Source: Sporosarcina quadrami (GTDB lineage: Bacteria > Bacillota > Bacilli > Bacillales_A > Planococcaceae). From it: DNA of 64,000 nucleotides. This document shows positions 9,131 to 18,218 of the stretch, in pieces; the first letter of the stretch is position 1, and each line of letters begins with the position of its first letter. The stretch spans positions 56,650 to 120,649 of the forward strand of contig NZ_JACSQN010000012.1 in assembly GCF_014836615.1 (NCBI RefSeq), written 5' to 3'. Under the pieces are notes generated by a model that saw nothing but the letters and a program-made list of their open reading frames with translations, had not been told where the DNA came from and did not search any database. A program made the translations under genes and the position numbers.

Positions 9131-9982
9131 TTAGTTAGTAATTGCTAATAGCAATTCACGCAGTACTTTACAAGCGACTGCAGTCGATACACCACTTTGG
9201 TCGTAGACAGGGGACAATTCATTCACATCACACGCTACAATGTTTAGTCCGCTGACCGTCAATATTGCTTGAAGTAAATCCATGAAGCTCACTCCGCCAG
9301 CTTCCGGAGTTCCGGTACCTGGGAATACGGAAGGGTCTAAAACATCCAAGTCGATTGTCAAATAGACAGGCTTTCCTTGTAGTTTCTCTGTAATTTCTTG
9401 CAATGTATCGAAATTGAATTGATTTGTGTATACATGATCTTTTCCCCACTGGATCTCGCTGCGATCGCCGGAGCGAATACCAAATTGGAAAATTCGTCCA
9501 TCACCGAGAATATCCCACACTCTATGAATGACTGTTGCATGTGATAGTTTTTCTTCAAGATAATCATCACGTAAATCGGCATGAGCATCAAATTGGATGA
9601 CGTGCAGATCAGGATATTTCTCTGCTACAGCTCGTACAGATCCAAGGGTAACAAGATGTTCTCCACCGATCATGCATGGAATCTTGCCATCTGCTAGTAC
9701 TTTGCTAGTAAAATCTTTAATTTGCCCAAGCGCTCGTTCGGTATTACCGAAACTTAGTTCCAAATCGCCGCCATCGAACACATTAATATCCTCAAGGTCT
9801 TTATCTTGATAAGGACTGTATGTCTCGATGCCAAATGATTCACTGCGCATCACTTTGCTTGCGAAACGTGTTCCAGGACGAAATGATGTCGTCGAATCGA
9901 ATGGGGCACCGAACACGACAATGTTAGATTCTTCGTAATCGTTATCACAGCCGATGAATGTTTCAATATTCCTATTCAACAT
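9131..9982 (-). CDS. speB: agmatinase (ureohydrolase)
   Basis: A 283-residue arginase/agmatinase-family enzyme expected to split agmatine into putrescine and urea. All binuclear Mn ligands are visible: His109 in GGEHL, Asp132/His134/Asp136 in DAHAD, and Asp211/Asp213 in DLDVLDPS. It overlaps the end of speE by 11 bp and has an AAAGGAG ribosome site. With SpeE just upstream, an aminopropylagmatine ureohydrolase activity (as in Thermus) is an alternative that sequence alone cannot exclude. Confidence 0.93.
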   Translation of the reverse strand: MLNRNIETFIGCDNDYEESNIVVFGAPFDSTTSFRPGTRFASKVMRSESFGIETYSPYQDKDLEDINVFDGGDLELSFGNTERALGQIKDFTSKVLADGKIPCMIGGEHLVTLGSVRAVAEKYPDLHVIQFDAHADLRDDYLEEKLSHATVIHRVWDILGDGRIFQFGIRSGDRSEIQWGKDHVYTNQFNFDTLQEITEKLQGKPVYLTIDLDVLDPSVFPGTGTPEAGGVSFMDLLQAILTVSGLNIVACDVNELSPVYDQSGVSTAVACKVLRELLLAITN

Positions 9983-10823
9983 CTTCCAATTGCTCCTTTA
10001 CATAGTTCGGCAATGCGAACGAACCGACATGGATATCGGTATTATAATAGTGTGTTTGCAATCCGAGATTGTTCCAACGTGCAGCATCCAGATCTGTTAA
10101 AGGATCGAATTTCTTGGATGCAAAGCCGAACAGCCAATGACCGGAAGGATAAGTAGGGATATGTAATTGAAAAACTTTACATATAGGAAAGAACCCGATA
10201 ATCCTTTGGTGGGCACGCTGCATACCTAGGGCGTCTTCTTCGTAAAATGGACTTTCATGTTGATTCACGAGAATCCCTTCCTCATTGAGCGCCTTATAGC
10301 AGTTGCCGTAAAACTCTTTCGTGAATAACCCTTCTCCCGGACCAAACGGATCGGTCGAATCAACGATGATCAAGTCATACTCATCTTCTTTTGAACGGAC
10401 AAACTTCAAGCCGTCTTCAAAGTACAGATGAACTCTAGGGTCGTCCAGTTTAGAAGCGGTTTGAGGGATATACTCTTTGCACACGTCCACGACTAATTTA
10501 TCGATTTCGACCATATCGATATGCTCTATGGAGTTGTACTTTGTAAGCTCCCTGACCGTTCCGCCGTCTCCTGCACCAATGACAAGCACTTTTTTTATGT
10601 CAGGGTTCGTAGCCATCGCAACATGTGTAATCATTTCGTGATAAATGAATTCATCCTTCTCTGTGACCATGATTAAGCCATCCAGTGTCAGTATTTTGCC
10701 GAATTCTGCTGTTTGTAAAACATCAATCTTCTGAAATTCACTTTTGCCCGTATAAAGATGCTCGATCACTTTCATCGAAAAACGTGCATTGGGTGAATGA
10801 TTTTCTGTAAACCATAGTTCCAT
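9972..10823 (-). CDS. speE: spermidine synthase (aminopropyltransferase)
   Basis: SpeE transfers the aminopropyl group from decarboxylated S-adenosylmethionine to putrescine. The 283-residue protein has the N-terminal beta-domain (ELWFTENHS, LDGLIMVTEKDEF), the nucleotide loop GAGDGG (83-88) and the catalytic DSTDPFGPGEGLF segment. The ATG at 10823 overlaps the speA stop (TGATG) and has an AAGGAG site. The donor is supplied by SpeD of the same operon. The acceptor could be agmatine instead of putrescine. Confidence 0.95.
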   Translation of the reverse strand: MELWFTENHSPNARFSMKVIEHLYTGKSEFQKIDVLQTAEFGKILTLDGLIMVTEKDEFIYHEMITHVAMATNPDIKKVLVIGAGDGGTVRELTKYNSIEHIDMVEIDKLVVDVCKEYIPQTASKLDDPRVHLYFEDGLKFVRSKEDEYDLIIVDSTDPFGPGEGLFTKEFYGNCYKALNEEGILVNQHESPFYEEDALGMQRAHQRIIGFFPICKVFQLHIPTYPSGHWLFGFASKKFDPLTDLDAARWNNLGLQTHYYNTDIHVGSFALPNYVKEQLEDVE

Positions 10824-12301
10824 CACTCAAACTCCTTCACTACGTTAATATTTTCGATTTTCAGATCTTCAGTACCCGTCATGAAACTGCCTTTGTCTTT
10901 GCAATACTGGATATAGTTAAGAATTTCTTCTGTTATACGCTCGCCAGGTGCTAAAATCGGTATGCCAGGGGGATAGGCCATGACAAACTCGCTCGAAACC
11001 CTTCCAGCACTTCTATCCATCGCCAGTTTTTCTTTTGATGCGTAAAATGCTTCCTGTGGAGTAAGTACGACTTGTGGCTTAATGTATTCATGATCGAACA
11101 GCCCGCTTTTATCGGTGCTATATCTTCTTTTAATCTCCGCTAGGGCAGCAACAAGTCGCTCTAAATCTAGATGACGATCGCCTACTGAAATATAGGCGAG
11201 AATATTACCGATATCACCGAATTCGATTTGAATATCATATTCGTCGCGTAAAATGTCATACACTTCAATTCCTGGAAGACCGATATCGAGTGTATGTACG
11301 GAAAGCTTAGTCGTATCAAAATCGAAAATCGTATCGCCATTTTTAAGTTCTTCGGAAAAAGCATAGTATCCACCGATTTTATTAATTTCCTCACGGGTAT
11401 ACTGGGCCATTCCAATGACTTTGTTAAAGATGTCTTGACCGTTGAGTGCTAAGTTTTTTCTTGAAATATCAAGAGAAGACATTAGTAGATAGGAGCCGCT
11501 CGTTGTTTGGGTCAAGTTGATAATTTGACGGACATATCCTTCGCTCACGTCATTATTAATGAGCAGCAGAGAACTTTGTGTTAGTGAACCACCCGATTTG
11601 TGCATGCTGACAGCCGCCATATCCGCACCAACGGACATGGCAGATGCAGGCAGATTATCGTTAAAGTAAAAGTGTGTACCATGCGCTTCATCAACCAAAA
11701 CGAGCATGCCGTGCTGATGTGCCAGGTCCGTAATTGCTTCCATGTTGGAGCAAATGCCATAATAGGTCGGATTATTAATAAGTATCGCCTTCGCATCAGG
11801 GTGTTCAATGATTGCCTGTTTAACTTCTTCAACTGCCATTCCAAGTGGAATACCCAATTCCTTATTAACGCCGGGATTCACATATACTGGAATAGCGCCG
11901 CTCAATATTAATGCATTGATGGCGCTACGATGGACGTTCCTCGGCATGATGATTTTTTCACCAGCTTTACAAGCAGTCATGACCATCGCTTGAACCGCAG
12001 ACGTCGTTCCATTGACCATGAAGAATGCATGCTTTGCACCGAATGCTTCAGCTGCAAGATTCTCAGCTTCACGGATGACCGAAACGGGATGAATGAGATT
12101 ATCGAGCGGTTTCATGGAATTGACATCGACCGTCATGCAATTCTCACCTAAAAAAGCAGTCAGTTCCGCGTTTCCACGGCCGCGTTTATGACCTGGAACG
12201 TCAAATGGAACAACTCTCATCTTTTTGTATTTATTTAGCGCCTCCATAATTGGCGCTTTATCTTGTGAAAGAATACTATTCACACTCCTCTCACTCATCA
12301 T
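10823..12301 (-). CDS. speA: arginine decarboxylase, aspartate-aminotransferase-fold (SpeA type)
   Basis: A roughly 490-residue PLP decarboxylase of the Orn/Lys/Arg family, very like Bacillus SpeA, converting arginine to agmatine. Evidence is the FDVPGHKRG N-terminal motif, the DEAHGTHFYF aspartate loop and the PLP lysine in SMHKSGGSLTQ. Specificity for arginine rather than lysine or ornithine is inferred from the downstream agmatinase. The start is uncertain: tandem ATGs at 12301/12298 overlap the speD end but lack a clear ribosome site, while a GAGAGGAG sequence precedes a GTG at 12283 too closely. Confidence 0.92.
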   Translation of the reverse strand: MMSERSVNSILSQDKAPIMEALNKYKKMRVVPFDVPGHKRGRGNAELTAFLGENCMTVDVNSMKPLDNLIHPVSVIREAENLAAEAFGAKHAFFMVNGTTSAVQAMVMTACKAGEKIIMPRNVHRSAINALILSGAIPVYVNPGVNKELGIPLGMAVEEVKQAIIEHPDAKAILINNPTYYGICSNMEAITDLAHQHGMLVLVDEAHGTHFYFNDNLPASAMSVGADMAAVSMHKSGGSLTQSSLLLINNDVSEGYVRQIINLTQTTSGSYLLMSSLDISRKNLALNGQDIFNKVIGMAQYTREEINKIGGYYAFSEELKNGDTIFDFDTTKLSVHTLDIGLPGIEVYDILRDEYDIQIEFGDIGNILAYISVGDRHLDLERLVAALAEIKRRYSTDKSGLFDHEYIKPQVVLTPQEAFYASKEKLAMDRSAGRVSSEFVMAYPPGIPILAPGERITEEILNYIQYCKDKGSFMTGTEDLKIENINVVKEFE

Positions 12302-13103
12302 ATATATTGGAACCACTGAAAATTTCAATCATCTCTTTACGCAAATTGTTTGTAATATACAGCCTTTCTTTAGGCGGTATTTCATATACATCCGTGTTAA
12401 ATAGGTAATTCTGGAGATTGATATCTTTTACAAGCAGTTTTGTGTGGAAAATATTTGACTGATACACATTTACATCAATAGCATCATACTTTTGTAATGT
12501 TTCGCTATCAATGTAATCCTGTATCGAAGTCATTTTATGGTCCATGAATAACTTTTTCCCTCTATCATCCCGTGTAAATCCACGAACTCGATAATCGGTC
12601 GTAATTATATCCGAATCGAAGCTGCCAATGAGATAGTCGAGAGCATTTAAGGGAGAGATTTCTCCACAAGTGGATACTTCAATATCGACACGGAATGTAG
12701 CAATCGAATTATCCGGATGGTATTCAGGGTACGTATGGACGGTAACATGGCTTTTGTCTAAATGACTAACAACTGAATCTCGGGTTTTCAGAATTTCTAT
12801 TGCCCCTAAGTTACAAGATTCATCTATCAATGCGACTGGCAAAGATTCCTCTGTGATGAGGATTGTCACACTGGCGCCTTGCGGATCGTAATCTTGTTTA
12901 CTGACATTCAATACAGTTGCGCCAATAATTTCTGTGACGTCGTAAAGAATATTTGTCAAACGTTCAGAGTTATACTGCTCGTCGACATAGGCGATATAAT
13001 CTTTTTGTTCCCGCTCACTTTTTGCATAGCTTACATCATAGATGTTAAAGCTAAGTGTTTTTGTGAGGTTGTTAAAGCCGTACAGCTTCAGCTTATTTTC
13101 CAA
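12291..13103 (-). CDS. speD: S-adenosylmethionine decarboxylase proenzyme, E. coli type
   Basis: SpeD makes decarboxylated S-adenosylmethionine, the aminopropyl donor for SpeE. The 270-residue protein is the long Escherichia coli-like form, not the roughly 125-residue form of Bacillus subtilis. It aligns from the N-terminus (KLKLYGFNNLTK) through the self-cleavage site LDKSHVTVHTYPE; Ser118 should become the pyruvoyl group. The start is TTG at 13103, 11 bases after AAGGAG and matching the E. coli N-terminus; an upstream GTG lies inside that ribosome site. First gene of the polyamine operon. Confidence 0.94.
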   Translation of the reverse strand: MENKLKLYGFNNLTKTLSFNIYDVSYAKSEREQKDYIAYVDEQYNSERLTNILYDVTEIIGATVLNVSKQDYDPQGASVTILITEESLPVALIDESCNLGAIEILKTRDSVVSHLDKSHVTVHTYPEYHPDNSIATFRVDIEVSTCGEISPLNALDYLIGSFDSDIITTDYRVRGFTRDDRGKKLFMDHKMTSIQDYIDSETLQKYDAIDVNVYQSNIFHTKLLVKDINLQNYLFNTDVYEIPPKERLYITNNLRKEMIEIFSGSNIYDE

Positions 13104-13140
13104 CCCGACTATCACTCCTTAAGTTGTTAAAATCAATCTA

Positions 13141-13168
13141 ATTATAAAGTAAAATAATGGTGAGTCAA
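13141..13168 (-). promoter_or_regulatory. sigma-A promoter of the polyamine operon
   Basis: On the minus strand TTGACT (13168-13163) and TATAAT (13146-13141) are 16 bp apart, 38 bp upstream of speD. No terminator was seen between speD and nspC, so this promoter probably drives all six genes. Confidence 0.75.
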
Positions 13169-13309
13169 TACTATTTACAAGCACTTTTATTGTGAAAGTC
13201 TAAATCGCAATCTAATTCGTACAATCCTTCCAAGTAGAATGTTTTATGACTATTAACGTTATAGTACATTGTTCTGAAATACAAGTGATAGCATTATTCA
13301 GTCAATGCT

Positions 13310-13338
13310 TCATTTTACAAGCCACACTTGCATACACT
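13310..13338 (+). promoter_or_regulatory. sigma-E type sporulation promoter before prkA
   Basis: TCATTTT (13310-13316) and CATACACT (13331-13338), 14 bp apart, match the Bacillus sigma-E consensus (kmATATT, 14 bp, CATACAnT) at nearly all positions. prkA is known to be sigma-E dependent in Bacillus subtilis, which agrees. Confidence 0.7.
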
Positions 13339-13372
13339 GGTTGAAACCAAGCTCCTGAATGGAGGGACATGA

Positions 13373-15268
13373 ATGGATATTTTACAGAAGGTTGAACAGT
13401 ATCGTGAAGAAGAGAACAAATTGAAATGGGAAGGTACTTTCGCACAGTATTTGGACATTCTTCGAGAACGGAAAGAAGTTGCGCAAACTGCTCACTCAAG
13501 AGTATATGAAATGATCAAGAGCCACGGTGAAACAAAGAAAAACGAAAACACGATTTATCATTTCTTTGAAAATGAAATTTATGGTCTTGAGGATACAGTA
13601 GAACGTCTTGTAAATGAATATTTCCATCCTGCAGCAAAACGATTGGATGTCCGAAAAAGGATTTTATTATTAATGGGCCCAGTCAGTGGTGGTAAGTCAA
13701 CGATTGTTACGCTATTAAAACGAGGTCTCGAGCAATATTCCAAAACAGACAAAGGTGCGGTTTATGCCATTAAAGGCTGCCCAATGCACGAAGATCCGTT
13801 GCATTTAATCCCAGAGTATTTGAGAGATGATTTTTTTGAAGAGTTCGGTATTCGGATTGAAGGCAGTCTTTCCCCCTTAAATACAATGCGGCTTGAAACA
13901 GAATACGATGGACGTATAGAAGATGTATTAATAGAAAGAATGTTTTTCTCAGAAGACAAACGTGTAGGCATTGGAACATTCACACCGTCTGATCCTAAAT
14001 CACAAGATATTGCTGATTTGACAGGCAGCATTGACTTCTCGACGATTGCTCAGTATGGTTCAGAATCTGATCCGCGTGCATATCGGTTTGACGGTGAACT
14101 GAATAAGGCCAATCGAGGAATGATGGAGTTTCAAGAGATGTTGAAACTGGATGAAAAGTTTTTGTGGCATTTACTCTCGTTGACACAAGAAGGCAATTTC
14201 AAAGCAGGGCGTTTTGCTTTAATCAGTGCTGATGAACTGATTGTCGCACATACAAACGAAACGGAGTATCGAGCCTTCATATCTAATAAAAAGAACGAAG
14301 CATTGCATTCAAGAATTATTGTCATGCCAATTCCTTATAATTTGAAAGTGAGTCAGGAAGAGAAGATTTATGAAAAAATGATTCGTGAAAGTGACATGGC
14401 TCACGTGCATATCGCACCACATGCGCTACGGGTAGCTGCGATATTCTCCGTGTTGACTAGATTGAAAATATCGAAGAAACAAGGCATTGATATATTAAAG
14501 AAAATGCGTTTATATGACGGAGAGAATGTCGAGGGATTTAACTCGGCAGATTTGGAAGAGTTGAAGAAGGAGTTCCAGACAGAAGGTATGGACGGAATCG
14601 ATCCGCGATATGTCATTAACCGGATTTCCTCAGCTATGATCCGAAAAGAAGTGGATGCTATAAATGCTCTGGACGTATTACGTTCATTAAAAGAAGGACT
14701 CGACCAGCATGCTTCCATTTCAAAAGAAGATAAAGAAGAGTATTTGAATTACATTTCCATTGCACGGAAGGAATACGATGAAATAGCAAAAAAAGAAGTC
14801 CAAAAGGCATTTGTCTATTCATATGAAGAATCGGCAAAAACATTAATGGATAACTATTTAGATAACGTAGAAGCTTTCTGCAATAAACATAAAATGAAAG
14901 ACCCACTCACTGGTGAGGAAATGAGTCCGGATGAAAAGCTGATGCGCTCGATCGAAGAGCAGATCGGAATCTCAGAAAACGCAAAACGGGCATTCCGCGA
15001 AGAAATCCTCATACGGATTTCTGCTTATGCGAGAAAAGGTAAACGATTTGACTATCAATCGCATGAACGTTTGCGGGAAGCGATACAGAAGAAACTGTTT
15101 GCAGATTTAAAAGATGTCGTTAAAATTACAACTTCTACATCGACTCCTGACGAAACACATTTGAAAAAAATTAATGAAGTCGTTGTTAGGCTCATTGATG
15201 AACATGGCTACAACTCAATATCCGCAAATGAGTTATTACGATATGTAGGAAGTCTACTAAACAGATAA
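13373..15268 (+). CDS. prkA: PrkA serine protein kinase / AAA+ protein
   Basis: The 631-residue product is the same length as Bacillus PrkA. The N-terminal half is an AAA+ module with Walker A GPVSGGKST (102-110); the C-terminal part carries the PrkA kinase-like domain. It acts in early sporulation in the mother cell; both kinase and Lon-like ATPase activities have been proposed for the family. GGAGGGACATGA before the ATG at 13373 is the ribosome site. It heads the conserved prkA-yhbH-spoVR group, preceded by a sigma-E promoter. Confidence 0.95.
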   Translation: MDILQKVEQYREEENKLKWEGTFAQYLDILRERKEVAQTAHSRVYEMIKSHGETKKNENTIYHFFENEIYGLEDTVERLVNEYFHPAAKRLDVRKRILLLMGPVSGGKSTIVTLLKRGLEQYSKTDKGAVYAIKGCPMHEDPLHLIPEYLRDDFFEEFGIRIEGSLSPLNTMRLETEYDGRIEDVLIERMFFSEDKRVGIGTFTPSDPKSQDIADLTGSIDFSTIAQYGSESDPRAYRFDGELNKANRGMMEFQEMLKLDEKFLWHLLSLTQEGNFKAGRFALISADELIVAHTNETEYRAFISNKKNEALHSRIIVMPIPYNLKVSQEEKIYEKMIRESDMAHVHIAPHALRVAAIFSVLTRLKISKKQGIDILKKMRLYDGENVEGFNSADLEELKKEFQTEGMDGIDPRYVINRISSAMIRKEVDAINALDVLRSLKEGLDQHASISKEDKEEYLNYISIARKEYDEIAKKEVQKAFVYSYEESAKTLMDNYLDNVEAFCNKHKMKDPLTGEEMSPDEKLMRSIEEQIGISENAKRAFREEILIRISAYARKGKRFDYQSHERLREAIQKKLFADLKDVVKITTSTSTPDETHLKKINEVVVRLIDEHGYNSISANELLRYVGSLLNR

Positions 15269-15271
15269 GTC

Positions 15272-15300
15272 TCAATAAGCCGCCATTCGTTGCATATACT
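15272..15300 (+). promoter_or_regulatory. possible second sigma-E promoter before yhbH
   Basis: CATATACT at 15293-15300 differs at one position from the sigma-E -10, with a weak AT-rich -35 (TCAATAA at 15272-15278) 14 bp upstream. yhbH has its own sigma-E promoter in Bacillus subtilis; here this is a weak candidate. Confidence 0.4.
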
Positions 15301-15328
15301 AAAAAAATGAGTGGACTGGGGTAGGTGA

Positions 15329-16498
15329 ATGGAAATGAAAGATGAAACAGGTGAATCTTTTATTGTTTCCCAGGAAAACTGGACGCTGCATCGAAAAGGA
15401 TACCAAGACCAAAAGCGGCATGTGGATAAAGTGAAAAAAGCGATTGAAGACAATTTACCCGATCTTATTAGTGAAGAAAGCATTGTAATGTCGGATGGTA
15501 GAGATGTCATTAAAATACCGATCCGATCGCTAGACGAGTATAAAATTCGTTATAATCACGATAAATCTAAACATGTCGGGCAAGGCAATGGCAAAAGCCA
15601 AGTCGGAGATGTCGTGGCAAATGATGGCAGTAAAAGTGCAGGTCAAGGCACGGGCAAACAGGCAGGAGATCAGGCTGGCAGTGATTACTACGAAGCGGAA
15701 GTATCCATTGCGGAAATTGAAGAGACCTTGTTTAAAGAGTTGGAATTGCCGAATTTGGAGCAACGAGAGCAAGCTGAAATAACAGATGAAGATATCGCAT
15801 TTAATGATATCCGGAAAAAAGGTCTTATAGGTAATATCGATAAAAAGCGGACGATCATTGCGGCGTTTAAACGCAATGCAATGGAAGGCAATGCGGATAT
15901 AATGCCCATTTATAATGACGATCTACGTTTTAAAACGTGGGATCCAATCGTCAAGCCGCAATCCCGTGCAGTTGTTCTGATGATGATGGACACGAGTGCT
16001 TCAATGGGGAACTTCGAGAAGTATATGGCAAGAAGTTTTTATTTCTGGATGGTGAAGTTCCTTCGAACGAAATATGAGAAAGTCGAAATAGAATTCATCG
16101 CTCATCATACACTTGCAAAAGTTGTGTCTGAATCCGATTTCTTTTCAAAAGGTGAAAGTGGTGGAACGATTTGCTCAACGGCTTATGAAAAGGCACTTGA
16201 CTTAATTACTAAAAAATACAATCCCGCTCGCTACAATATTTACCCGTTCCATTTTTCAGATGGGGAGAATATGTCTTCTGACAATCCGAAATGTCTAACG
16301 CTAGTGGAACAGTTAATGGCAGTGAGCAATATGTTCGGGTACGGAGAAGTGAATGCGCATAGCAGATATTCGACCCTCATGACGACGTACAATAAAATTG
16401 AACATCCGAAATTCCGTCATTATGTTCTTAAAGAGAATAAAGATGTCTATCACGCTTTGAAGAAATTCTTCTATAAAAGCATGGAGGATTCAGTATGA
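15329..16498 (+). CDS. yhbH: sporulation protein YhbH (DUF444, VWA-like)
   Basis: A 389-residue DUF444 protein, close to the Bacillus length of 392. The N-terminal half is charged with a Gly-rich linker ([11 protein letters not shown] to GDQAGSD, about 85-118). The C-terminal half is a von Willebrand A-like domain with the MIDAS motif DTSAS (221-225) and the conserved [13 protein letters not shown] segment. Starts at ATG 15329 or 15335 after GTAGGTGA. It overlaps spoVR by ATGA, so the two are translationally coupled. The biochemical role is unknown; the family co-occurs with PrkA and SpoVR. Confidence 0.93.
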   Translation: MEMKDETGESFIVSQENWTLHRKGYQDQKRHVDKVKKAIEDNLPDLISEESIVMSDGRDVIKIPIRSLDEYKIRYNHDKSKHVGQGNGKSQVGDVVANDGSKSAGQGTGKQAGDQAGSDYYEAEVSIAEIEETLFKELELPNLEQREQAEITDEDIAFNDIRKKGLIGNIDKKRTIIAAFKRNAMEGNADIMPIYNDDLRFKTWDPIVKPQSRAVVLMMMDTSASMGNFEKYMARSFYFWMVKFLRTKYEKVEIEFIAHHTLAKVVSESDFFSKGESGGTICSTAYEKALDLITKKYNPARYNIYPFHFSDGENMSSDNPKCLTLVEQLMAVSNMFGYGEVNAHSRYSTLMTTYNKIEHPKFRHYVLKENKDVYHALKKFFYKSMEDSV

Positions 16499-17901
16499 CG
16501 AACCATAAAGCTCTTCAACAAGCTACAGCTGAAATTACGGAAATCGCTAAAGGGTTCGGATTGGATTTTTATCCGATGCGCTATGAAATCTGTCCAGCGG
16601 ATATTATCTACACGTTCGGTGCGTACGGGATGCCGACGCGGTTCAGTCATTGGAGCTTCGGGAAACAGTTTCATAAGATGAAGTTGCAATATGATCTTGG
16701 ACTAAGCCAGATTTACGAACTCGTCATCAATTCCAACCCGTGCTATGCATTTCTGCTGGAAAGCAACAGTCTTATACAGAACAAGTTGATAATCGCCCAT
16801 GTGCTTGCGCATTGCGATTTCTTTAAAAACAATGCGCGCTTTGCGAATACGAGACGCGATATGGTCGAAAGTATGACAGCGACAGCTGAACGAATTGCCA
16901 ACTATGAAATGATTTACGGCAAGGACGAAGTAGAATACTTTTTAGACGCGGTACTTGCGATTCAGGAGCATATCGATCCTTCTCTTGTCAGATGGCGGTA
17001 TGGAAATGAAGAAGTGGAGCCTGAAGAATCAGAACCGGTCATGAGGAAAACTGCATATGATGATCTTTGGGAATTAGATCATAAGAGAATTGAGTCTAAC
17101 GCTTTAGAACCGAAGCGTAAGAAAATTCCAGCCACCCCTGAAAAGGATCTTTTGTTATTCATCCTTGAACATAGTCGCGAATTAGAAGAGTGGCAACGTG
17201 ATATTTTAACGATGATACGCGAAGAAATGCTCTATTTTTGGCCGCAAATGGAAACGAAGATCATGAACGAAGGTTGGGCGACATATTGGCATCAACGGAT
17301 TATGAGGGAAATGGATTTGACGACAGATGAAACAATTGAATTTGCAACGCTAAACGCAAACGTCATCCAACCTTCAAAAACATCCATTAATCCCTATTAT
17401 TTAGGACTCAAAATTTTTGAAGATATCGAACGAAGATATGACAAACCAACAGAAGACATGAAGAGGTTCGGAGCTGTACCAGGTTCAGGCAGAAAGAAGA
17501 TGTTTGAAGTGAGAGAGATGGATTCGGATATATCGTTCGTCCGAAACTACTTAACGAAGGAGATTGTTCAACAAGAAGATATGTACGTATTCGAGAAAAA
17601 AGGAAGTCAATACAAAATTTCGGATAAAGAGTACCGCGTTGTACAAGATCGACTTATTGCACAAAGAGTAAACGGAGGGTTTCCATATATCGTAGTGGAA
17701 GACGGAGACTATATCCGTAATGGTGAGCTGTACTTAGTGCATAAGTTTGAAGAGACCGAACTTGACGTGCCGTATCTAGAAAGTGTACTGCCTTATGTCC
17801 ACCAATTATGGGGTCGTATCGTTCACTTGGAGACATATGTGGATAGTAAACTTGTCGTATTTTCATTTGACGGTAAAAAAATTCATAAACGGTTTGCGTA
17901 A
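16495..17901 (+). CDS. spoVR: SpoVR family stage V sporulation protein
   Basis: A 468-residue SpoVR protein, involved in spore cortex formation in Bacillus. Visible family motifs are [13 protein letters not shown] at the N-terminus, [29 protein letters not shown] with conserved histidines, and [10 protein letters not shown]. No membrane segment is evident, so a mother-cell cytosolic role is expected. It is the last gene of the trio and is followed by a strong terminator. Confidence 0.95.
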   Translation: MTNHKALQQATAEITEIAKGFGLDFYPMRYEICPADIIYTFGAYGMPTRFSHWSFGKQFHKMKLQYDLGLSQIYELVINSNPCYAFLLESNSLIQNKLIIAHVLAHCDFFKNNARFANTRRDMVESMTATAERIANYEMIYGKDEVEYFLDAVLAIQEHIDPSLVRWRYGNEEVEPEESEPVMRKTAYDDLWELDHKRIESNALEPKRKKIPATPEKDLLLFILEHSRELEEWQRDILTMIREEMLYFWPQMETKIMNEGWATYWHQRIMREMDLTTDETIEFATLNANVIQPSKTSINPYYLGLKIFEDIERRYDKPTEDMKRFGAVPGSGRKKMFEVREMDSDISFVRNYLTKEIVQQEDMYVFEKKGSQYKISDKEYRVVQDRLIAQRVNGGFPYIVVEDGDYIRNGELYLVHKFEETELDVPYLESVLPYVHQLWGRIVHLETYVDSKLVVFSFDGKKIHKRFA

Positions 17902-17914
17902 GTGATTCTCGTGA

Positions 17915-17953
17915 CCGCTGCATCGGAAATTATCGATGCAGCGGTTTTTTCTT
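17915..17953 (+). terminator. terminator after spoVR
   Basis: The stem CCGCTGCATCG (17915-17925) pairs perfectly with CGATGCAGCGG (17934-17944) and is followed by T6. Confidence 0.92.
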
Positions 17954-18001
17954 TGTTTTGTAATGAAAACGATTCATATTGGGGAACCGCTCAATGTCGC
18001 C

Positions 18002-18119
18002 GCGCTCGTAAACCGTCAAGCTGCGCTCGTAAACCTCGTCGCCGCGCTCGTAAACCGTCAAGTCGCGCTCGTAAACCTCGTCGCCGCGCTCGTAAACCGT
18101 CATGCCGCGCTCGTAAACC
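18002..18119. repeat. 21-bp tandem repeat, six copies
   Basis: The core GCGCTCGTAAACC recurs at 18002, 18023, 18044, 18065, 18086 and 18107, exactly 21 bp apart, with 8-bp variable parts alternating between CGTCGCC-like and GTCAAG-like sequence. The tract is much richer in G+C than its surroundings and lies between the spoVR terminator and yunF. A 21-bp period keeps all six frames open, and on the minus strand it would encode heptads such as VYERGDE; coding is doubtful. Together with 17902-18218 this is the only content of the intergenic stretch. Confidence 0.9.
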
Positions 18120-18218
18120 ACCTCGTCGCTCCCGCCTCCCTATGCAAAATAACGGAATCACGATGGATACATATGATATGATGACACTATTCATTCATAT
18201 ACGAAATGGGGAATTGTC

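Noticed and set aside
18002..18119. CRISPR array
   Set aside because: Repeats are contiguous with only 8-bp variable parts of two kinds, no unique spacers and no cas genes. The 36578-37153 tract fails for the same reasons.
17930..18121. Minus-strand 63-codon frame of VYERG heptads
   Set aside because: It is an outcome of the 21-bp period and reads through the spoVR terminator stem. Kept as a repeat and mentioned in a finding, not called as a gene.
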